A stretch of 64,000 nt of DNA from Azospirillum brasilense (lineage in GTDB: Bacteria > Pseudomonadota > Alphaproteobacteria > Azospirillales > Azospirillaceae). The stretch covers positions 62,001 to 126,000 of the forward strand of contig NZ_CP012914.1 of assembly GCF_001315015.1 (NCBI RefSeq), given 5' to 3'. The notes beneath the pieces were generated by a model. That model was given only the letters and a program-made list of their open reading frames with translations. It searched no databases and was not told the origin of the DNA. Position 1 is the first letter of the stretch. Each line of letters starts with the position of its first letter. Both the position numbers and the translations under genes were made by a program. Below, piece by piece: positions 47,511-59,262 of the stretch.

Positions 47511-47811
47511 GGCGCGCTGCGGCTATCGCATTGAAGTCCCCTCTCCCCTCTGGGGAGAGGGTTAGGGTGAGGGGGTTGCGCTTGTGCCGGACGTACCGCC
47601 ACGCGCAACCCCCTCACCGCCCGCTTCGCGGGCACCCTCTCCCCAGAGGGGAGAGGGCTATGAGAGTCCACCCGCCTTGATCGGCTTTCTTGATCGGCGG
47701 CCCGGCTGGCCTTAGGATGGTCGGCATCTCATCACGGCAGGATGCGTAGAACGATGGATTTCAACCCGACCGCAACGTCCGTTCGTTTCGTCTTCGGGGA
47801 AATCCGCGTCC
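47511..47811. other. intergenic region after hslU
   Basis: This gap holds the large inverted repeat and, after it, about 150 bp upstream of the ABC-F gene in which I see no clear promoter or RNA gene. Confidence 0.5.
47538..47657. repeat. large intergenic inverted repeat, CCCTCTCCCC family
   Basis: Outer arms CCCTCTCCCCTCTGGGGAG-GAGGGT (47538-47561) and its complement (47634-47657) and inner arms TGAGGGGGTTGCG (47568-47580) and CGCAACCCCCTCA (47604-47616) pair over 120 bp; each outer arm is itself a hairpin. A third small hairpin, GCCCGC-TTC-GCGGGC, sits before the right arm. It fills the gap after hslU and looks like a genome-wide intergenic repeat rather than a simple terminator. Confidence 0.75.
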
Positions 47812-49399
47812 ATGCCTGCTTCCATCACACCGCCCGCCATCACCCTGGCGAACCTGTCCTGGTCCACGCCTGACGGGCGTCCCGTCCTATCCGACATCAG
47901 CCTGGGGTTCGGTCTTGAACGGACCGGGCTCGTCGGACGCAACGGCACCGGGAAATCGACTCTTCTCAAGCTGATGACGGGCGCGCTGCGCCCGCAATCC
48001 GGGACGGTGTCGGTCCGCGGCAGCCTGGGAATCCTGAATCAGAACCTGTCGGTGAGACCGGACGACACGGTCGCCGGGCTGTTCGGCGCGACCGCCATGC
48101 TGGACCTGCTGCGCCGCGCCGAGCGGGGCGACGCGGACGCCGACGCGCTGGCCGAGGTGGATTGGACGCTGGAAGGCCGCATCCGGTCGGCGCTCGGCCG
48201 GGTGGGGCTGGAGGCGGAGCCCGAGACGCCGCTGACCTGCCTGTCGGGCGGGCAGCGCACCCGCGCCGCCCTGGCTGCGGCGATCTTTCCGGAGCCCGAT
48301 GTCCTGCTGCTGGATGAGCCGACCAACGATCTCGACCGCGAGGGGAGGGAGGCGGTCATCGGGCTGCTGGCCTCCTGGCGGGGCGGGGCGGTGGTGGTCA
48401 GCCACGACCGGAACCTGCTCGACCACATGGACGCCATCGTCGAGCTGACGTCCCTCGGTGCGACCCGCTATGGCGGAAACTGGAGCCACTACCGCGCCGC
48501 CCGGGCGCTGGCCCTCGACGCCGCTCGCCACGATCTGGCGGATGCCGAGAAACGCGTGGCGGAGGCGGCCCGGACGGCGCAGGCCACCGCCGAACGGAAG
48601 GCGCGCAAGGACCGGGCGGGGCAGCGGAAGGCGGCGAAGGGCGATCTGCCGCGCATCCTCCTTGGCGGCCGGAAGGAGCGCAGCGAGGCCACCGGCGGCG
48701 ACAACGCCCGCCGCGCCGTCCAGCAGAAGGCCGACGCGCTCGACGCCGTGGCCGGCGCCCGCGCACGCATCGAAGTCCTTCAGCCGCTGTCGGTCGTGCT
48801 GCCGCCCACCGGCCTTCCGCCTGGCCGGACCGTGCTGACGTTCGATGGCGTCACCGCCGGCTACGAAGCGGGAAGGCCGGTCGTCCGCGACCTGTCCCTC
48901 ACCATCACCGGGCCGGAGCGCGTCGCCGTCACCGGACCCAATGGATCGGGCAAGACAACGCTGCTGGCGCTCGTCGCCGGCCATCGCGCTCCCTGGTCCG
49001 GGACGGTCCGCGTCGTTGCCGGCGCCGTCATGCTCGACCAGCGGGTGAGCCTTCTCGATCCGTCGGCGACGATCCTGGACAATTTCCGGCGCCTCAACCC
49101 GCGGGAAGGGGAGAACGCCTGCCGGGCGTCGCTGGCCCGCTTCATGTTCCGCGCCGACGCCGCGTTGCAGCGCGTGTCGACCCTCAGCGGCGGGCAGACG
49201 CTGCGCGCCGGCCTCGCCTGCGTCCTCGGCGGTGCCGTCCCTCCGCCCCTGCTGATCCTGGACGAGCCGACCAACCACCTGGACATCGAGTCCATCGAAG
49301 CGGTGGAAGCCGGGCTGCGCGCCTATGACGGGGCGCTGCTGGTGGTCAGCCACGACGAGGCCTTCCTCGACGCCATCGGGCTCACACGCCGGCTGGACC

Positions 49400-50941
<1,542 letters not shown>

Positions 50942-51108
50942 ATGATAATTCCGTCTGGTCAAGCCTGGATGCGAGGGTATCCCGGATCGGATGGTAAGGG
51001 ATTTGGCGCAGCGAAAGCGAACGCGAAACGTCCGGTTGCCTATGCCGAAGGTGCGACTGATTAACCCACAAGGCAAATCGGGGCGTTGCGACGCTCGCCC
51101 TGACCGTT

Positions 51109-51513
51109 CTACCGCCGCCGGGGAGCCGCCCGCCGCCGCACCGCCGCACCGCCGCGGGCGGGTGCCTCGTCCAACAGAAGGAGCAGCCGGTCCAGCGTTC
51201 CGTCGTCCAGGTCGTGGATGCGTTCGGCCAGCCGGTTCGCCAGCTTGGTCGCCTTCGGGTTGAGTCCGGCGGTGTCCACCGTCACGCGCGGGTGCGACAG
51301 GTCAGCCAGCCGCTCCAGCTCCTCCGCCTCGTCCCAGATGATGCCGAAATAGGCGCAGATCTGCCGGACGAGCTGGGCGGAGGGCTGGCCACGCTTGCCG
51401 TGCTCCAGCGCCGACAGATAGGCCGAGGAGATGTGCAGGTCCGCCGCCATCTGCTTGAGCGTCACGCTCTTGCCCTCGCGCAGCGCGCGGACCCGTTCGC
51501 CGAAGGGTGTCAT
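51109..51513 (-). CDS. XRE family transcriptional regulator
   Basis: The 134-aa protein has an N-terminal helix-turn-helix (FGERVRALREGKSVTLKQMAADLHISSAYLSALEHGKRGQPSAQLVRQICAYFGI) followed by a helical region and a basic tail (RGGAAVRRRAAPRRR). It would bind DNA as a dimer. The target is unknown. Smr-domain gene lies 12 bp upstream on the same strand, so they are probably co-transcribed. Confidence 0.88.
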   Translation of the reverse strand: MTPFGERVRALREGKSVTLKQMAADLHISSAYLSALEHGKRGQPSAQLVRQICAYFGIIWDEAEELERLADLSHPRVTVDTAGLNPKATKLANRLAERIHDLDDGTLDRLLLLLDEAPARGGAAVRRRAAPRRR

Positions 51514-51525
51514 CGCGGCCTCGTC

Positions 51526-52110
51526 CTAGCGGTGCCAGCCCTGATGCTGGTCGCGCCGCCGCTTGATGAGAACGTACAGCGCCCCATCGCCGCCGTGCCG
51601 GGGCTGCGCCGGGCGCACCGCCAGCACCAGCGGGCGCAGGGAGGCGTCGGCCAGCCAGCGCGGTACCGACTGGCGCAGCACGCCGGCCCCGCCGGTGTAG
51701 GTGCCCTTTCCGGTGATGACCAGCACGCAGCGCCGCCCCTCGTGCCAGGCGCGGTGGACGAAGCCGGACAGGGCGCCGTGGGCCTGCGCCTGGCTCATCC
51801 CGTGCAGGTCGATGCGCCCGTCGATCTCCATCTCGCCGCGCGAGAAGCGGTCGGCGGTGCGGCGGTCGATGTTGTCGAGGTTGCCGACCTTCAGCGGCGG
51901 CTGCGACGGGCGCCCGCCCTTCGGCACGCCGCCGCGCGGCGGCAGGGCGGGGGGAGGGGAGGCGGTGGTGGCGACCGGTTCCGGCTCGCCCGCGGGGGCG
52001 GCGGGAGGATCGGGATCCTCGACGATCCGGCCCGGCATCGGCTCCGCGTCGCGCATGGCGATCCGCCACAGCCGCCGTTCCTCGGTGGAGACCGAGCGGC
52101 GGCGGTTCAT
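51526..52110 (-). CDS. Smr domain-containing protein
   Basis: The 194-aa protein has a disordered N-terminal half and a C-terminal Smr domain (IDLHGMSQAQAHGALSGFVHRAWHEGRRCVLVITGKG ... GDGALYVLIKRRRD), the endonuclease-like domain related to the MutS2 C-terminus. The DLHG motif and the ITGKG loop are intact. Small Smr proteins of this type occur widely with unclear roles, possibly RNA cleavage. Confidence 0.9.
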   Translation of the reverse strand: MNRRRSVSTEERRLWRIAMRDAEPMPGRIVEDPDPPAAPAGEPEPVATTASPPPALPPRGGVPKGGRPSQPPLKVGNLDNIDRRTADRFSRGEMEIDGRIDLHGMSQAQAHGALSGFVHRAWHEGRRCVLVITGKGTYTGGAGVLRQSVPRWLADASLRPLVLAVRPAQPRHGGDGALYVLIKRRRDQHQGWHR

Positions 52111-52232
52111 GACGGGGACCTCGGCGCGGCCCGTCCGGGCGCGCGGGTCGAAGGGCGGGGCGGATCAAACACGGTGAAACAGGGGTTCCGGCACGGACAA
52201 CGCTCCGATAAACCCTTGAACGCTCAGCCGTG

Positions 52233-52919
52233 TCAATCCTCCACCAGCAGAATGTGAAGGCGCCGCGGCCCGTGGGCGCCCAGCTCGATCCGCATCTCGA
52301 TGTCGCCGGTCCGCGACGGGCCGGTGATGAAGTTGACGGTGCGGGGCAGGGCGCCCTTTCCGCCACCATCCCCACCGGCGGCGCGCAGCCGGTCCCAGGC
52401 GTCCTCCATGGTGCCGACGATCTGGCCGCGCCGCAGCACGACGATATGAGTGTCGGGCAGGAAGTTCAGCGTGGTCGGCCGCTCGGCCCCGGACAGCAGC
52501 ATCAGCGTGCCGGTTTCCGCCACCCCGGCGAAGGCGCCGGTCAGCGACGCCCCGTCGCTGTCGCGGGCCCGTCCCTTGGTCACGGTCATGGTCGGGCGCT
52601 GGTCCCAGGGGATGGGGTCCAGGGCGGCGTCCGGGGCGACGCGGACCTCGGCGGGCAGGTTCAGCCCGGCCAGATAGTCGGCCACGGCCCCCGGCACCTC
52701 GGCCATCCCGCCCAGCAACTCCACGGTCGCCGAAACCTCGGTGGCCATGGCGGCGAACAGCTCGACCTGCTCGTCATGGGGACGCTGGGCGCGGGCCGGG
52801 ATCAGGTTGCGCGGGTGGGTGGCGAGCCTTTGGCGTGCCTCCTCGGACCCCTCGGCGGAATTCAGCGCCTTGCGGATGCCGCCCAGGATCTGGGCGCGGG
52901 CGGAGCCGGTGTCGGCCAT
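52233..52919 (-). CDS. lutC: lactate utilization protein LutC (LUD domain)
   Basis: LutC is a subunit of the LutABC L-lactate oxidising complex. The 228-aa protein ends with the LUD-domain segment (AETGTLMLLSGAERPTTLNFLPDTHIVVLRRGQIV and FITGPSRTGDIEMRIELGAHGPRRLHILLVED). It starts 2 bp after the lutB stop. The order lutA-lutB-lutC is that of Bacillus lut and Shewanella lldEFG. Confidence 0.93.
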   Translation of the reverse strand: MADTGSARAQILGGIRKALNSAEGSEEARQRLATHPRNLIPARAQRPHDEQVELFAAMATEVSATVELLGGMAEVPGAVADYLAGLNLPAEVRVAPDAALDPIPWDQRPTMTVTKGRARDSDGASLTGAFAGVAETGTLMLLSGAERPTTLNFLPDTHIVVLRRGQIVGTMEDAWDRLRAAGGDGGGKGALPRTVNFITGPSRTGDIEMRIELGAHGPRRLHILLVED

Positions 52920-52921
52920 GG

Positions 52922-54373
52922 TCAGCGCGTCCCCTTCTTTTCGGCCGCTTTCCTTTCGGCTGCCTTTTTCTGGGCCCACATCTGCTGGAAGGTCCTGCCC
53001 TCCGGCGCCGGCATGTCGCGGTGCCGGGTCCAGCCCTGGGCCAGCGGCAGGCTGGCGAAGCGTCCCTTGCCGCGGCCCAGCATCCCTAGCGCCCGCACCG
53101 CCATGCGGGTGGCGGCGTGATAGAGCGCCGGGCGCCGGGCGAACCAGCCCCACAGGGCCAGCCCCCGGCGCATGGCGGCGGGTTGGAGATTCTGTTCGAA
53201 CTCCTTTTCCCGCCAGTGGCGCATCATCTTGGGCAGTGGGATGCGCATCGGGCAGACCGCCTCGCACCGCCCGCAGAAGGTCGAGGCATTGGGCAGGTGC
53301 CCGGCCTCCTTCACCCCCAGCAGCGCCGGCTGCATCACCGACCCGATCGGCCCCGGATAAACCCAGCCGTAGGCGTGGCCGCCGACCGATCCGTAGACCG
53401 GGCAGTGGTTCATGCAGGCGCCGCAGCGGATGCAGCGCAGCACGTCCTGGAACTCGGTGCCGAGCAGCGCCGACCGCCCGTTGTCGAGCAGCACGACGTG
53501 GAACTCCTCCGGCCCGTCGAGGTCGCCGGGACGGCGCGGCCCGGTGGAGAAGGTGGTGTAGGCCGACGCCTCCTGGCCCGTCGCGGAGCGCGCCAGCAGG
53601 CGCAGCACCAGCGCCGCGTCCTCCAGCGTCGGCACCACCTTGTCGATGGTGGCGATCACCACATGGACGCGCGGCAGGATCTGGGTCAGGTCGCCGTTGC
53701 CCTCGTTGGTGACGATGACGGTCGAGCCGGTCTCCGCCACCATGATGTTGGCGCCGGTGATGCCGACGTCGGCCTGCTGGAACTTGCGGCGCAGCACCTG
53801 CCGCGCCTCGGCGATCAGCACCTTGGGCTCGTCCAGCACGCGGTCCGCCGGCAGGTCGGTGTGGGCTTGGCGGAAGGTGCCCTCCACGTCCGCCTTGGAC
53901 AGGTGGAAGGCCGGGGCGATGATGTGGCTGGGCGGCTCGCGGCGGAGCTGGATGATGTATTCGCCGAGATCCGTCTCGATGGGGGTCAGGCCGTTGGCTT
54001 CCAAGTAGTCGTTGATCCCGATCTCCTCGGAGATCATCGACTTGCCCTTGGTGACCGTCTTCGCCCCGACCTTGCGGCAAATGCCCAGGATGGCGTCGCG
54101 CGCCTCCTGGTCGGTGCGGCACCAATGCACATGGCCGCCCTGCTCGGTGACCTTGGCCTCGAAGGCCTCCAGATAGGTGTCGAGGTTGGCCAGCACGTGG
54201 TTCTTCAGGTCGCGGCCCTGGTCGCGGAGATCCTCGAACTCCGGAAGCCGGTCGGCGGCCTGTTTGCGGCGGTTGACGAAGCCGGCCGGCGCAATGGCCA
54301 GGACCTTCTGAAGCCGCTCGTCGCTCAGCGCCTTGCGGGCGTTCTCGGGAAAGGCGTGGGTGGTCGGCTGCAT
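52922..54373 (-). CDS. lutB: lactate utilization iron-sulfur protein LutB
   Basis: LutB is the ferredoxin-fused subunit of the lactate oxidising complex. The 483-aa protein has an N-terminal LUD-like domain and two [4Fe-4S] motifs, CIRCGACMNHCPVYG and CGRCEAVCPMRIPLPKM, near 310-375. The ATG at 54373 follows GGAGG; the frame is open six codons further up. The protein would pass electrons from lactate to the respiratory chain. Confidence 0.94.
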   Translation of the reverse strand: MQPTTHAFPENARKALSDERLQKVLAIAPAGFVNRRKQAADRLPEFEDLRDQGRDLKNHVLANLDTYLEAFEAKVTEQGGHVHWCRTDQEARDAILGICRKVGAKTVTKGKSMISEEIGINDYLEANGLTPIETDLGEYIIQLRREPPSHIIAPAFHLSKADVEGTFRQAHTDLPADRVLDEPKVLIAEARQVLRRKFQQADVGITGANIMVAETGSTVIVTNEGNGDLTQILPRVHVVIATIDKVVPTLEDAALVLRLLARSATGQEASAYTTFSTGPRRPGDLDGPEEFHVVLLDNGRSALLGTEFQDVLRCIRCGACMNHCPVYGSVGGHAYGWVYPGPIGSVMQPALLGVKEAGHLPNASTFCGRCEAVCPMRIPLPKMMRHWREKEFEQNLQPAAMRRGLALWGWFARRPALYHAATRMAVRALGMLGRGKGRFASLPLAQGWTRHRDMPAPEGRTFQQMWAQKKAAERKAAEKKGTR

Positions 54374-54377
54374 GGCG

Positions 54378-55163
54378 TTATGCCCTCCCACTTTTTATGG
54401 GCTCACCGATGGGAGGGGTGTCGGTGACGCCGGCCAGCACCTCCGCGACATGGCGCACGCGGACGGCGGAACCCTCGCGCTTCAGCTTGCCCGCCATGTT
54501 GAGCAGGCATCCCATGTCGCCGGCCAGCAGCGTGTCGGCCTTGGTGCCTGCGATGTCGGCGGTCTTGGCCTCCACCATGCGGTTGGAGATGTCCGGGTAT
54601 TTGACGCAGAAGGTGCCGCCGAAGCCGCAGCAGACCTCCGCCCCCGGAAGCTCGTTCAGCGTCAGCCCCTCGACCTTGGCAAGCAGGCGGCGCGGCTGCT
54701 CCTTGACGCCCAGCTCGCGCAGGCCCGAACAGCTGTCGTGGTAGGTGATCGTGCCGTCGTAGCGCGCGCCGGTGTCCGTCACCCCCAGCACGTCGGTCAG
54801 GAAGGACACCAGCTCGTGCGTGCGCGCCGACAGGTGGCGGGCGCGCGCCGCCCAGGCCGGATCGTCGGCCAGAAGCTCCGGATAATGCTTGCGGATCTGC
54901 CCGGCGCAGGAGCCGGAGGGGACGACCACGTGATCGAACCCCTCAAAGGCGGCGATGGTGCTGCGGGCGAGATCGCGGGCGGTGGCGCGGTCGCCGGCGT
55001 TGAAGGCGGGCTGGCCGCAGCAGGTCTGGGACGCCGGCACCTCGACCGTGCAGCCGGCGTCTTCCAGCAGCTTCACCGCGGCGAAGCCGACCGTCGGGCG
55101 GTAGACATCGACGAGGCAGGTGACGAACAGCCCCACTCGGGGGGCGGGGCGGGTGTCGGCCAT
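54378..55163 (-). CDS. lutA: lactate utilization iron-sulfur protein LutA
   Basis: LutA has two cysteine-rich CCG domains: TCCGQPAFNAG (about 48-60) and VCCGFGGTFCVKYP (about 175-190), each preceded by further Cys residues, which bind a cluster as in glycolate oxidase GlcF and heterodisulfide reductase HdrB. The 261-aa protein is cytosolic. AGGAC precedes the ATG. It is the first gene of lutABC. Confidence 0.94.
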   Translation of the reverse strand: MADTRPAPRVGLFVTCLVDVYRPTVGFAAVKLLEDAGCTVEVPASQTCCGQPAFNAGDRATARDLARSTIAAFEGFDHVVVPSGSCAGQIRKHYPELLADDPAWAARARHLSARTHELVSFLTDVLGVTDTGARYDGTITYHDSCSGLRELGVKEQPRRLLAKVEGLTLNELPGAEVCCGFGGTFCVKYPDISNRMVEAKTADIAGTKADTLLAGDMGCLLNMAGKLKREGSAVRVRHVAEVLAGVTDTPPIGEPIKSGRA

Positions 55164-55502
55164 GGTGTCCTGTTCTTCTTGTGTGCTTAACCCCTCACGG
55201 TGGCGACTGTAGGTCGTCCCGCCGGTGATGGCAACGGGCCGGGCCGGCGGCGTCCGATCGCGGCATGCCGCTTGTCGAAGGGTCCCTGCACAACCAAAGG
55301 TGAAAAAGATAAACATACAGAAAGCGAAACAAACAATAAGGCAGGCATGCTTTCTGTTTCAAAAAGATGGAAGAAGCTTTTACCAAAATGAAATCTAAAT
55401 TCACATATCGTGTGTATACGAAAACAGTCCGGCCGATCAATTCGGTCATGGGGATCATCCGGAAGTTGTAGCGATTATCGTGTGAGGGGAAGGGGCAAGT
55501 CA
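55164..55502. other. AT-rich intergenic region, lutA / chemoreceptor
   Basis: These 339 bp separate the divergent lutA and chemoreceptor genes. From 55321 to 55440 I count 44 G/C in 120 bases (37%), much below the rest of the window. Within it, CAGAAAGC (55318-55325) and GCTTTCTG (55349-55356) form an inverted repeat with a 23-base gap. Promoters for both genes are expected here; no gene is seen. Confidence 0.55.
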
Positions 55503-56816
55503 ATGAGTCTGATGGGATTTTTCCGGGGTGGGTCCAAGGGCGGCAACGGGCGCGGTGCTGAACTGGCCGAGCTGACCGAAGCGCTCGACCTCTATGGCAA
55601 CCACGCCGGCGTGGGCCTGTGGGACGCCGTGTTCCACAACGGCGACCCGGCGCATCCGCAGAGCCGCTGGACCTGGTCCGGGCAATTCCGTCGCCTGCTC
55701 GGCTTCGAGGGCGAGCAGGATTTCCCGAACCTGATGACCTCCTGGTCGGACCGCCTGCATCCGGACGACAGCGCCCCGACCTTCGCCGCCTTCGGCGCCT
55801 TCCTGGCCGACGCCAGCGGCCGCACGCCCTTCAACGTGCGCTACCGCGTGAAGATGCGCGACGGCTCCTACCGCTGGTTCCGCGCCATCGGCGGCTGCCG
55901 GCGCAACGCGGCCGGTTTGGCGCTGCGCGCCTGCGGTTCGCTGATCGACGTCCAGGAGGAGGAGGAGATGCGCCAGCGTGCCGCCTCCCTCGCCGCCGAC
56001 TTCGACGCGAAGGTCAGGAGCGTGGTGCAGGCGGTGTCCGGCAGCTCGGCCGACATGCAGGGCGTGTCGCGCCAGCTCGGCGCCCTGTCGGAACGGTCGA
56101 CCCGCCAGAGCGCGGAGGCGGCCAGCGCCACCGCCCAGGCGGCGTCCAACGTCCAGGCGGTCGCCGCGGCGGCGGAGCAGCTCTCCGCCTCCATCGGGGA
56201 AATCGGACAGCAGGTCGAGCGGTCGGTCGCCATCGCCCGCGAGGCGGTGTCGCGCACCGAGCAGATCGGCGGCACCGCCGACAGCCTCGCCCAGTCGGCG
56301 CAGCTCATCGGCGACGTGGTGAAGCTGATCCAGGGCATCGCCGGCCAGACCAATCTGCTGGCGCTCAACGCCACCATCGAGGCCGCAAGGGCCGGCGAGG
56401 CGGGCAAGGGCTTCGCCGTGGTGGCGAGCGAAGTGAAGAGCCTCGCCAACCAGACGGCCAAGGCGACCGAGGACATCTCCGCCCAGATCGCCGGCATCCA
56501 GGCGGCGACCAACCAGACGATCGGCGCCATCCAGGGCATCGGCGAGACGATCCGGTCGATCAACGAGATCTCCACCACCATCGCCTCGGCCGTGCAGGAG
56601 CAGGCGGCGGCGACCCAGGAGATCTCCAACAACGTCGCCCAGGCCGCCCGCGGCACCGACGAGATCGCCCGCAGCATCGAGGCGGTCAGCGTGGCGGCGA
56701 ACGAGACGGCGCAGGCCTCCAGCCTCGTCATCCGCTCCTCGTCCGACCTGTCCGGCCAGTCCGACAGCCTGAAGCATCAGGTCGAGACCTTCCTGCAGGC
56801 GCTGAAGGCGTCCTGA
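55503..56816 (+). CDS. soluble PAS domain methyl-accepting chemotaxis protein
   Basis: The 437-aa protein has no membrane segment. Residues about 30-150 form a PAS-like sensor domain ([70 protein letters not shown]), followed by a coiled coil and a full MCP signalling domain with the hairpin tip [39 protein letters not shown]. It would be a cytosolic receptor for redox or another internal signal. No CheR-docking pentapeptide is seen. GAGGGGAAGGGG precedes the ATG at 55503. Confidence 0.93.
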   Translation: MSLMGFFRGGSKGGNGRGAELAELTEALDLYGNHAGVGLWDAVFHNGDPAHPQSRWTWSGQFRRLLGFEGEQDFPNLMTSWSDRLHPDDSAPTFAAFGAFLADASGRTPFNVRYRVKMRDGSYRWFRAIGGCRRNAAGLALRACGSLIDVQEEEEMRQRAASLAADFDAKVRSVVQAVSGSSADMQGVSRQLGALSERSTRQSAEAASATAQAASNVQAVAAAAEQLSASIGEIGQQVERSVAIAREAVSRTEQIGGTADSLAQSAQLIGDVVKLIQGIAGQTNLLALNATIEAARAGEAGKGFAVVASEVKSLANQTAKATEDISAQIAGIQAATNQTIGAIQGIGETIRSINEISTTIASAVQEQAAATQEISNNVAQAARGTDEIARSIEAVSVAANETAQASSLVIRSSSDLSGQSDSLKHQVETFLQALKAS

Positions 56817-56877
56817 CGACCGGACCGGCGCGGGGAAGGGGGATCTCCGCGCCGGCCCCCTATCGACGTTCCATCGC

Positions 56878-57477
56878 TCAGGCGACCAGATTCACCGCGA
56901 TCGCGCACATGACGAGGCCGATTCCGGTGTCGAGCGCCCGCCACGCGCCGGGTCGGGCGAAGACGGGCCGCAGCAGACGTGCGCCGTAGCCCAGCGCGAA
57001 GAAGAACAGGAGGGACGCGGTCATCGCCCCCAGCGCGAAGGCGTGCTTGCCCTCGGCGAACTGGGTGGACACCGACCCGACCAGCACCACCGTGTCCAGA
57101 TAGACGTGCGGGTTCAGCCAGGTCAGCGCCAGGCAGGTCGCCAGCGTTGCGCCGAGCCCTGCCGGGACCGCCGAAGCCGGGTCCAGCGCACCGCCCGCCC
57201 GCCAAGCCGAGCGGAAGCTGCGCAGCCCGTAGACCAGCAGGAAGGCCGCCCCGGCGTAGCGGGTCGCCGTCTCCAGCCAGGGCAGCCATTGGGCGGCTTG
57301 GGCGAAGCCGCCGACCCCGGCCAGGATCAGCAGGGCGTCCGAGACCGCGCAGGTCGCGCAGACGGCCAGCACATGCTCCCCGCGCAGGCCCTGGCGCAGC
57401 ACGAAGGCGTTCTGCGCGCCGATGGCGACGATCAGGCTGAGACCCAGCAGAAGGCCGGGAAGGAAGGCGGAGAGCAT
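56878..57477 (-). CDS. LysE/ArgO family amino acid exporter
   Basis: The 199-aa protein has five to six predicted helices and the LysE signature (GLLLGLSLIVAIGAQNAFVLRQGLRGEHVLAV, TWLNPHVYLDTVVLVG). Members export lysine or arginine. It is divergent from argP, whose product in E. coli switches on argO. The ATG at 57477 matches the family start; 17 more codons are open upstream. Confidence 0.92.
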   Translation of the reverse strand: MLSAFLPGLLLGLSLIVAIGAQNAFVLRQGLRGEHVLAVCATCAVSDALLILAGVGGFAQAAQWLPWLETATRYAGAAFLLVYGLRSFRSAWRAGGALDPASAVPAGLGATLATCLALTWLNPHVYLDTVVLVGSVSTQFAEGKHAFALGAMTASLLFFFALGYGARLLRPVFARPGAWRALDTGIGLVMCAIAVNLVA

Positions 57478-57556
57478 GGCGGCCCCATTCGTTGGCGATA
57501 TCGGTGGCGGAGGCCGTTCCCCTACCATCGCCGCCCGGATTAGAATAACTAAAGTC

Positions 57557-57573
57557 CCTTATCCTGATTAAGG
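57557..57573. promoter_or_regulatory. inverted repeat in the lysE-argP gap, candidate ArgP operator
   Basis: CCTTA and TAAGG with a 7-base gap form an inverted repeat with a T-N11-A core, the usual LysR-type recognition pattern. It lies 13 bp before the argP ATG, where it could serve both genes. Confidence 0.45.
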
Positions 57574-57585
57574 AACGCTAATCTC

Positions 57586-58470
57586 ATGCTGGACTACGCC
57601 CTGCTCGCCGCGCTGGCCGCGGTGGTCCGCACTGGCAGTTTCGAGCGGGCGGCGGCGCAGCTCCACGTTACCCCCTCCGCCGTGTCGCAGCGGGTGAAGC
57701 TGCTGGAGGAGCGGATGGGGACGATTCTGGTGGTGCGCGGCTCGCCCTGCACCGGCACCCCCGCCGGCCTGCGGCTGAGCCAGCACGCGGAGCGGGTGGC
57801 CCTGCTGGAAAGCGAGCTGCGCGACGGGCTTCCCGGCCTGCCGCAGGACGGGCCGGCGGTGACGGTGCGCATGGCGGTCAACGCCGACAGCCTCGCCACG
57901 TGGTTCGTCGCCGCCATGGCCGGGACGCCGGACGTGCTGTTCGACCTCGTCCTCGACGACCAGGAGCACAGCGCCGACTGGCTGCGCCGGGGGGAGGTTC
58001 TGGCGGCGGTGACGTCCGGCGCCCAGCCGGTGCAGGGCTGCGACAGCACCCCGCTGGGTGCCTTGCGCTACGTGGCGACGGCCAGCCCGGACTTCCTGCG
58101 CTGGCATTTCCCCGATGGGGTGGCGGCGGCGGCTTTGGCCCGCGCGCCGCGCCTGACCTACAACAGCAAGGACCGGCTGCAGACGCAGTGGACCCGGCAG
58201 GCCTTCGGGGTGGAGATCGCCTCGCCGACCCACTGGATGCCCTCCACCCACGCTTTCGTGGACGCGGCGCTGGCCGGGCTCGGCTGGGGGATGAATCCGG
58301 AACCGCTGGTCTCCGATGCCCTGCGCGACGGGCGGCTGGTGGCGCTGGTGCCGGACCAGCCGCTCGACGTGCCGCTGTTCTGGCAGCGCAGCCGGATCGC
58401 CAGCCGCACCCTGGCCGACATCACGCGCTCGGTGTTGACGACGGCGCACGCCCAGTTGACGCAAGTCTGA
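57586..58470 (+). CDS. argP: LysR family transcriptional regulator ArgP
   Basis: ArgP (IciA) activates amino acid export genes in response to arginine or lysine. The 294-aa protein begins MLDYALLAALAAVVRTGSFERAAAQLHVTPSAVSQRVKLLEERMGTILVVR, typical of ArgP, and has the substrate domain with FHWLPSTH-like HWMPSTHAFVDAALAGLGWGM. It is divergent from the LysE family exporter gene. Confidence 0.93.
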   Translation: MLDYALLAALAAVVRTGSFERAAAQLHVTPSAVSQRVKLLEERMGTILVVRGSPCTGTPAGLRLSQHAERVALLESELRDGLPGLPQDGPAVTVRMAVNADSLATWFVAAMAGTPDVLFDLVLDDQEHSADWLRRGEVLAAVTSGAQPVQGCDSTPLGALRYVATASPDFLRWHFPDGVAAAALARAPRLTYNSKDRLQTQWTRQAFGVEIASPTHWMPSTHAFVDAALAGLGWGMNPEPLVSDALRDGRLVALVPDQPLDVPLFWQRSRIASRTLADITRSVLTTAHAQLTQV

Positions 58471-58473
58471 CGC

Positions 58474-59262
58474 TCACCGGTTCGCCGCCGGCACCATCAT
58501 GCTTGCCAGGAAGAGGGCGGCGGCGGCGACCACGATGCTCGGCCCGCCCGGCAAATCCCAGTTCAGGGAGGAGAGCAGGCCGCCCAGCACCGCGGCGATC
58601 CCGAAGACCGAGGCCAGGGCGGCCATCGCCTCCGGTGTGCGGGAGAAGCGGCGGGCCGCCGCCGCCGGGATGATGAGGAGGGAGGTGATGAGCAGAATGC
58701 CGACGATCTTCATCGCCGCTGCGATGACCAGCGCGATCAGCAGCATGAAGGCCAGCCGCAGCGCCTCCACCGGCATCCCCTCGACCCGCGCCAGATCCTC
58801 GTCCACCGTCACCGCCAGCAGCCGCCGCCACAGCAGCAGCAGACCGCCCAGCGCCGCCGCGCCGCCGGTGTAGATCCAGGCGAGATCGCCGGTGGTGACG
58901 CTCAGGATGTCGCCGAACAGATAGGCGACCAGATCGACGCGCAGCGTCTCCAGGAAGGCGATGGCGACGAGGCCCAGCGACAGCGACGAATGCGACAGGA
59001 TGCCCAGCACGGTGTCCGTGGCCAGCGCGCGGCGCCGCTGCAGCCCGACCAGCGCCAGCGCCAGCGCGACGCAGACGCCGACCACGCCGATCAGCGGGTT
59101 GACGCCCAGCAGGAAGCCCAGCGCCACCCCCAGCAGGGCGGAATGGGCCAGCGTGTCGCCGAAATAGGCCATGCGCCGCCACACCACGAAGGACCCCAGC
59201 GGGCCGGCGACCAGGGCGATGCCGCAGCCGGCGGCGAGCGCGCGCAGAACGAAATCATCCAT
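58474..59262 (-). CDS. znuB: zinc ABC transporter permease ZnuB
   Basis: The 262-aa protein is a membrane permease of the ABC-3 type with about seven to eight helices ([46 protein letters not shown] near the start; [22 protein letters not shown]). It forms the channel for zinc uptake with ZnuC and ZnuA. It overlaps znuC by 8 bp. Confidence 0.94.
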   Translation of the reverse strand: MDDFVLRALAAGCGIALVAGPLGSFVVWRRMAYFGDTLAHSALLGVALGFLLGVNPLIGVVGVCVALALALVGLQRRRALATDTVLGILSHSSLSLGLVAIAFLETLRVDLVAYLFGDILSVTTGDLAWIYTGGAAALGGLLLLWRRLLAVTVDEDLARVEGMPVEALRLAFMLLIALVIAAAMKIVGILLITSLLIIPAAAARRFSRTPEAMAALASVFGIAAVLGGLLSSLNWDLPGGPSIVVAAAALFLASMMVPAANR

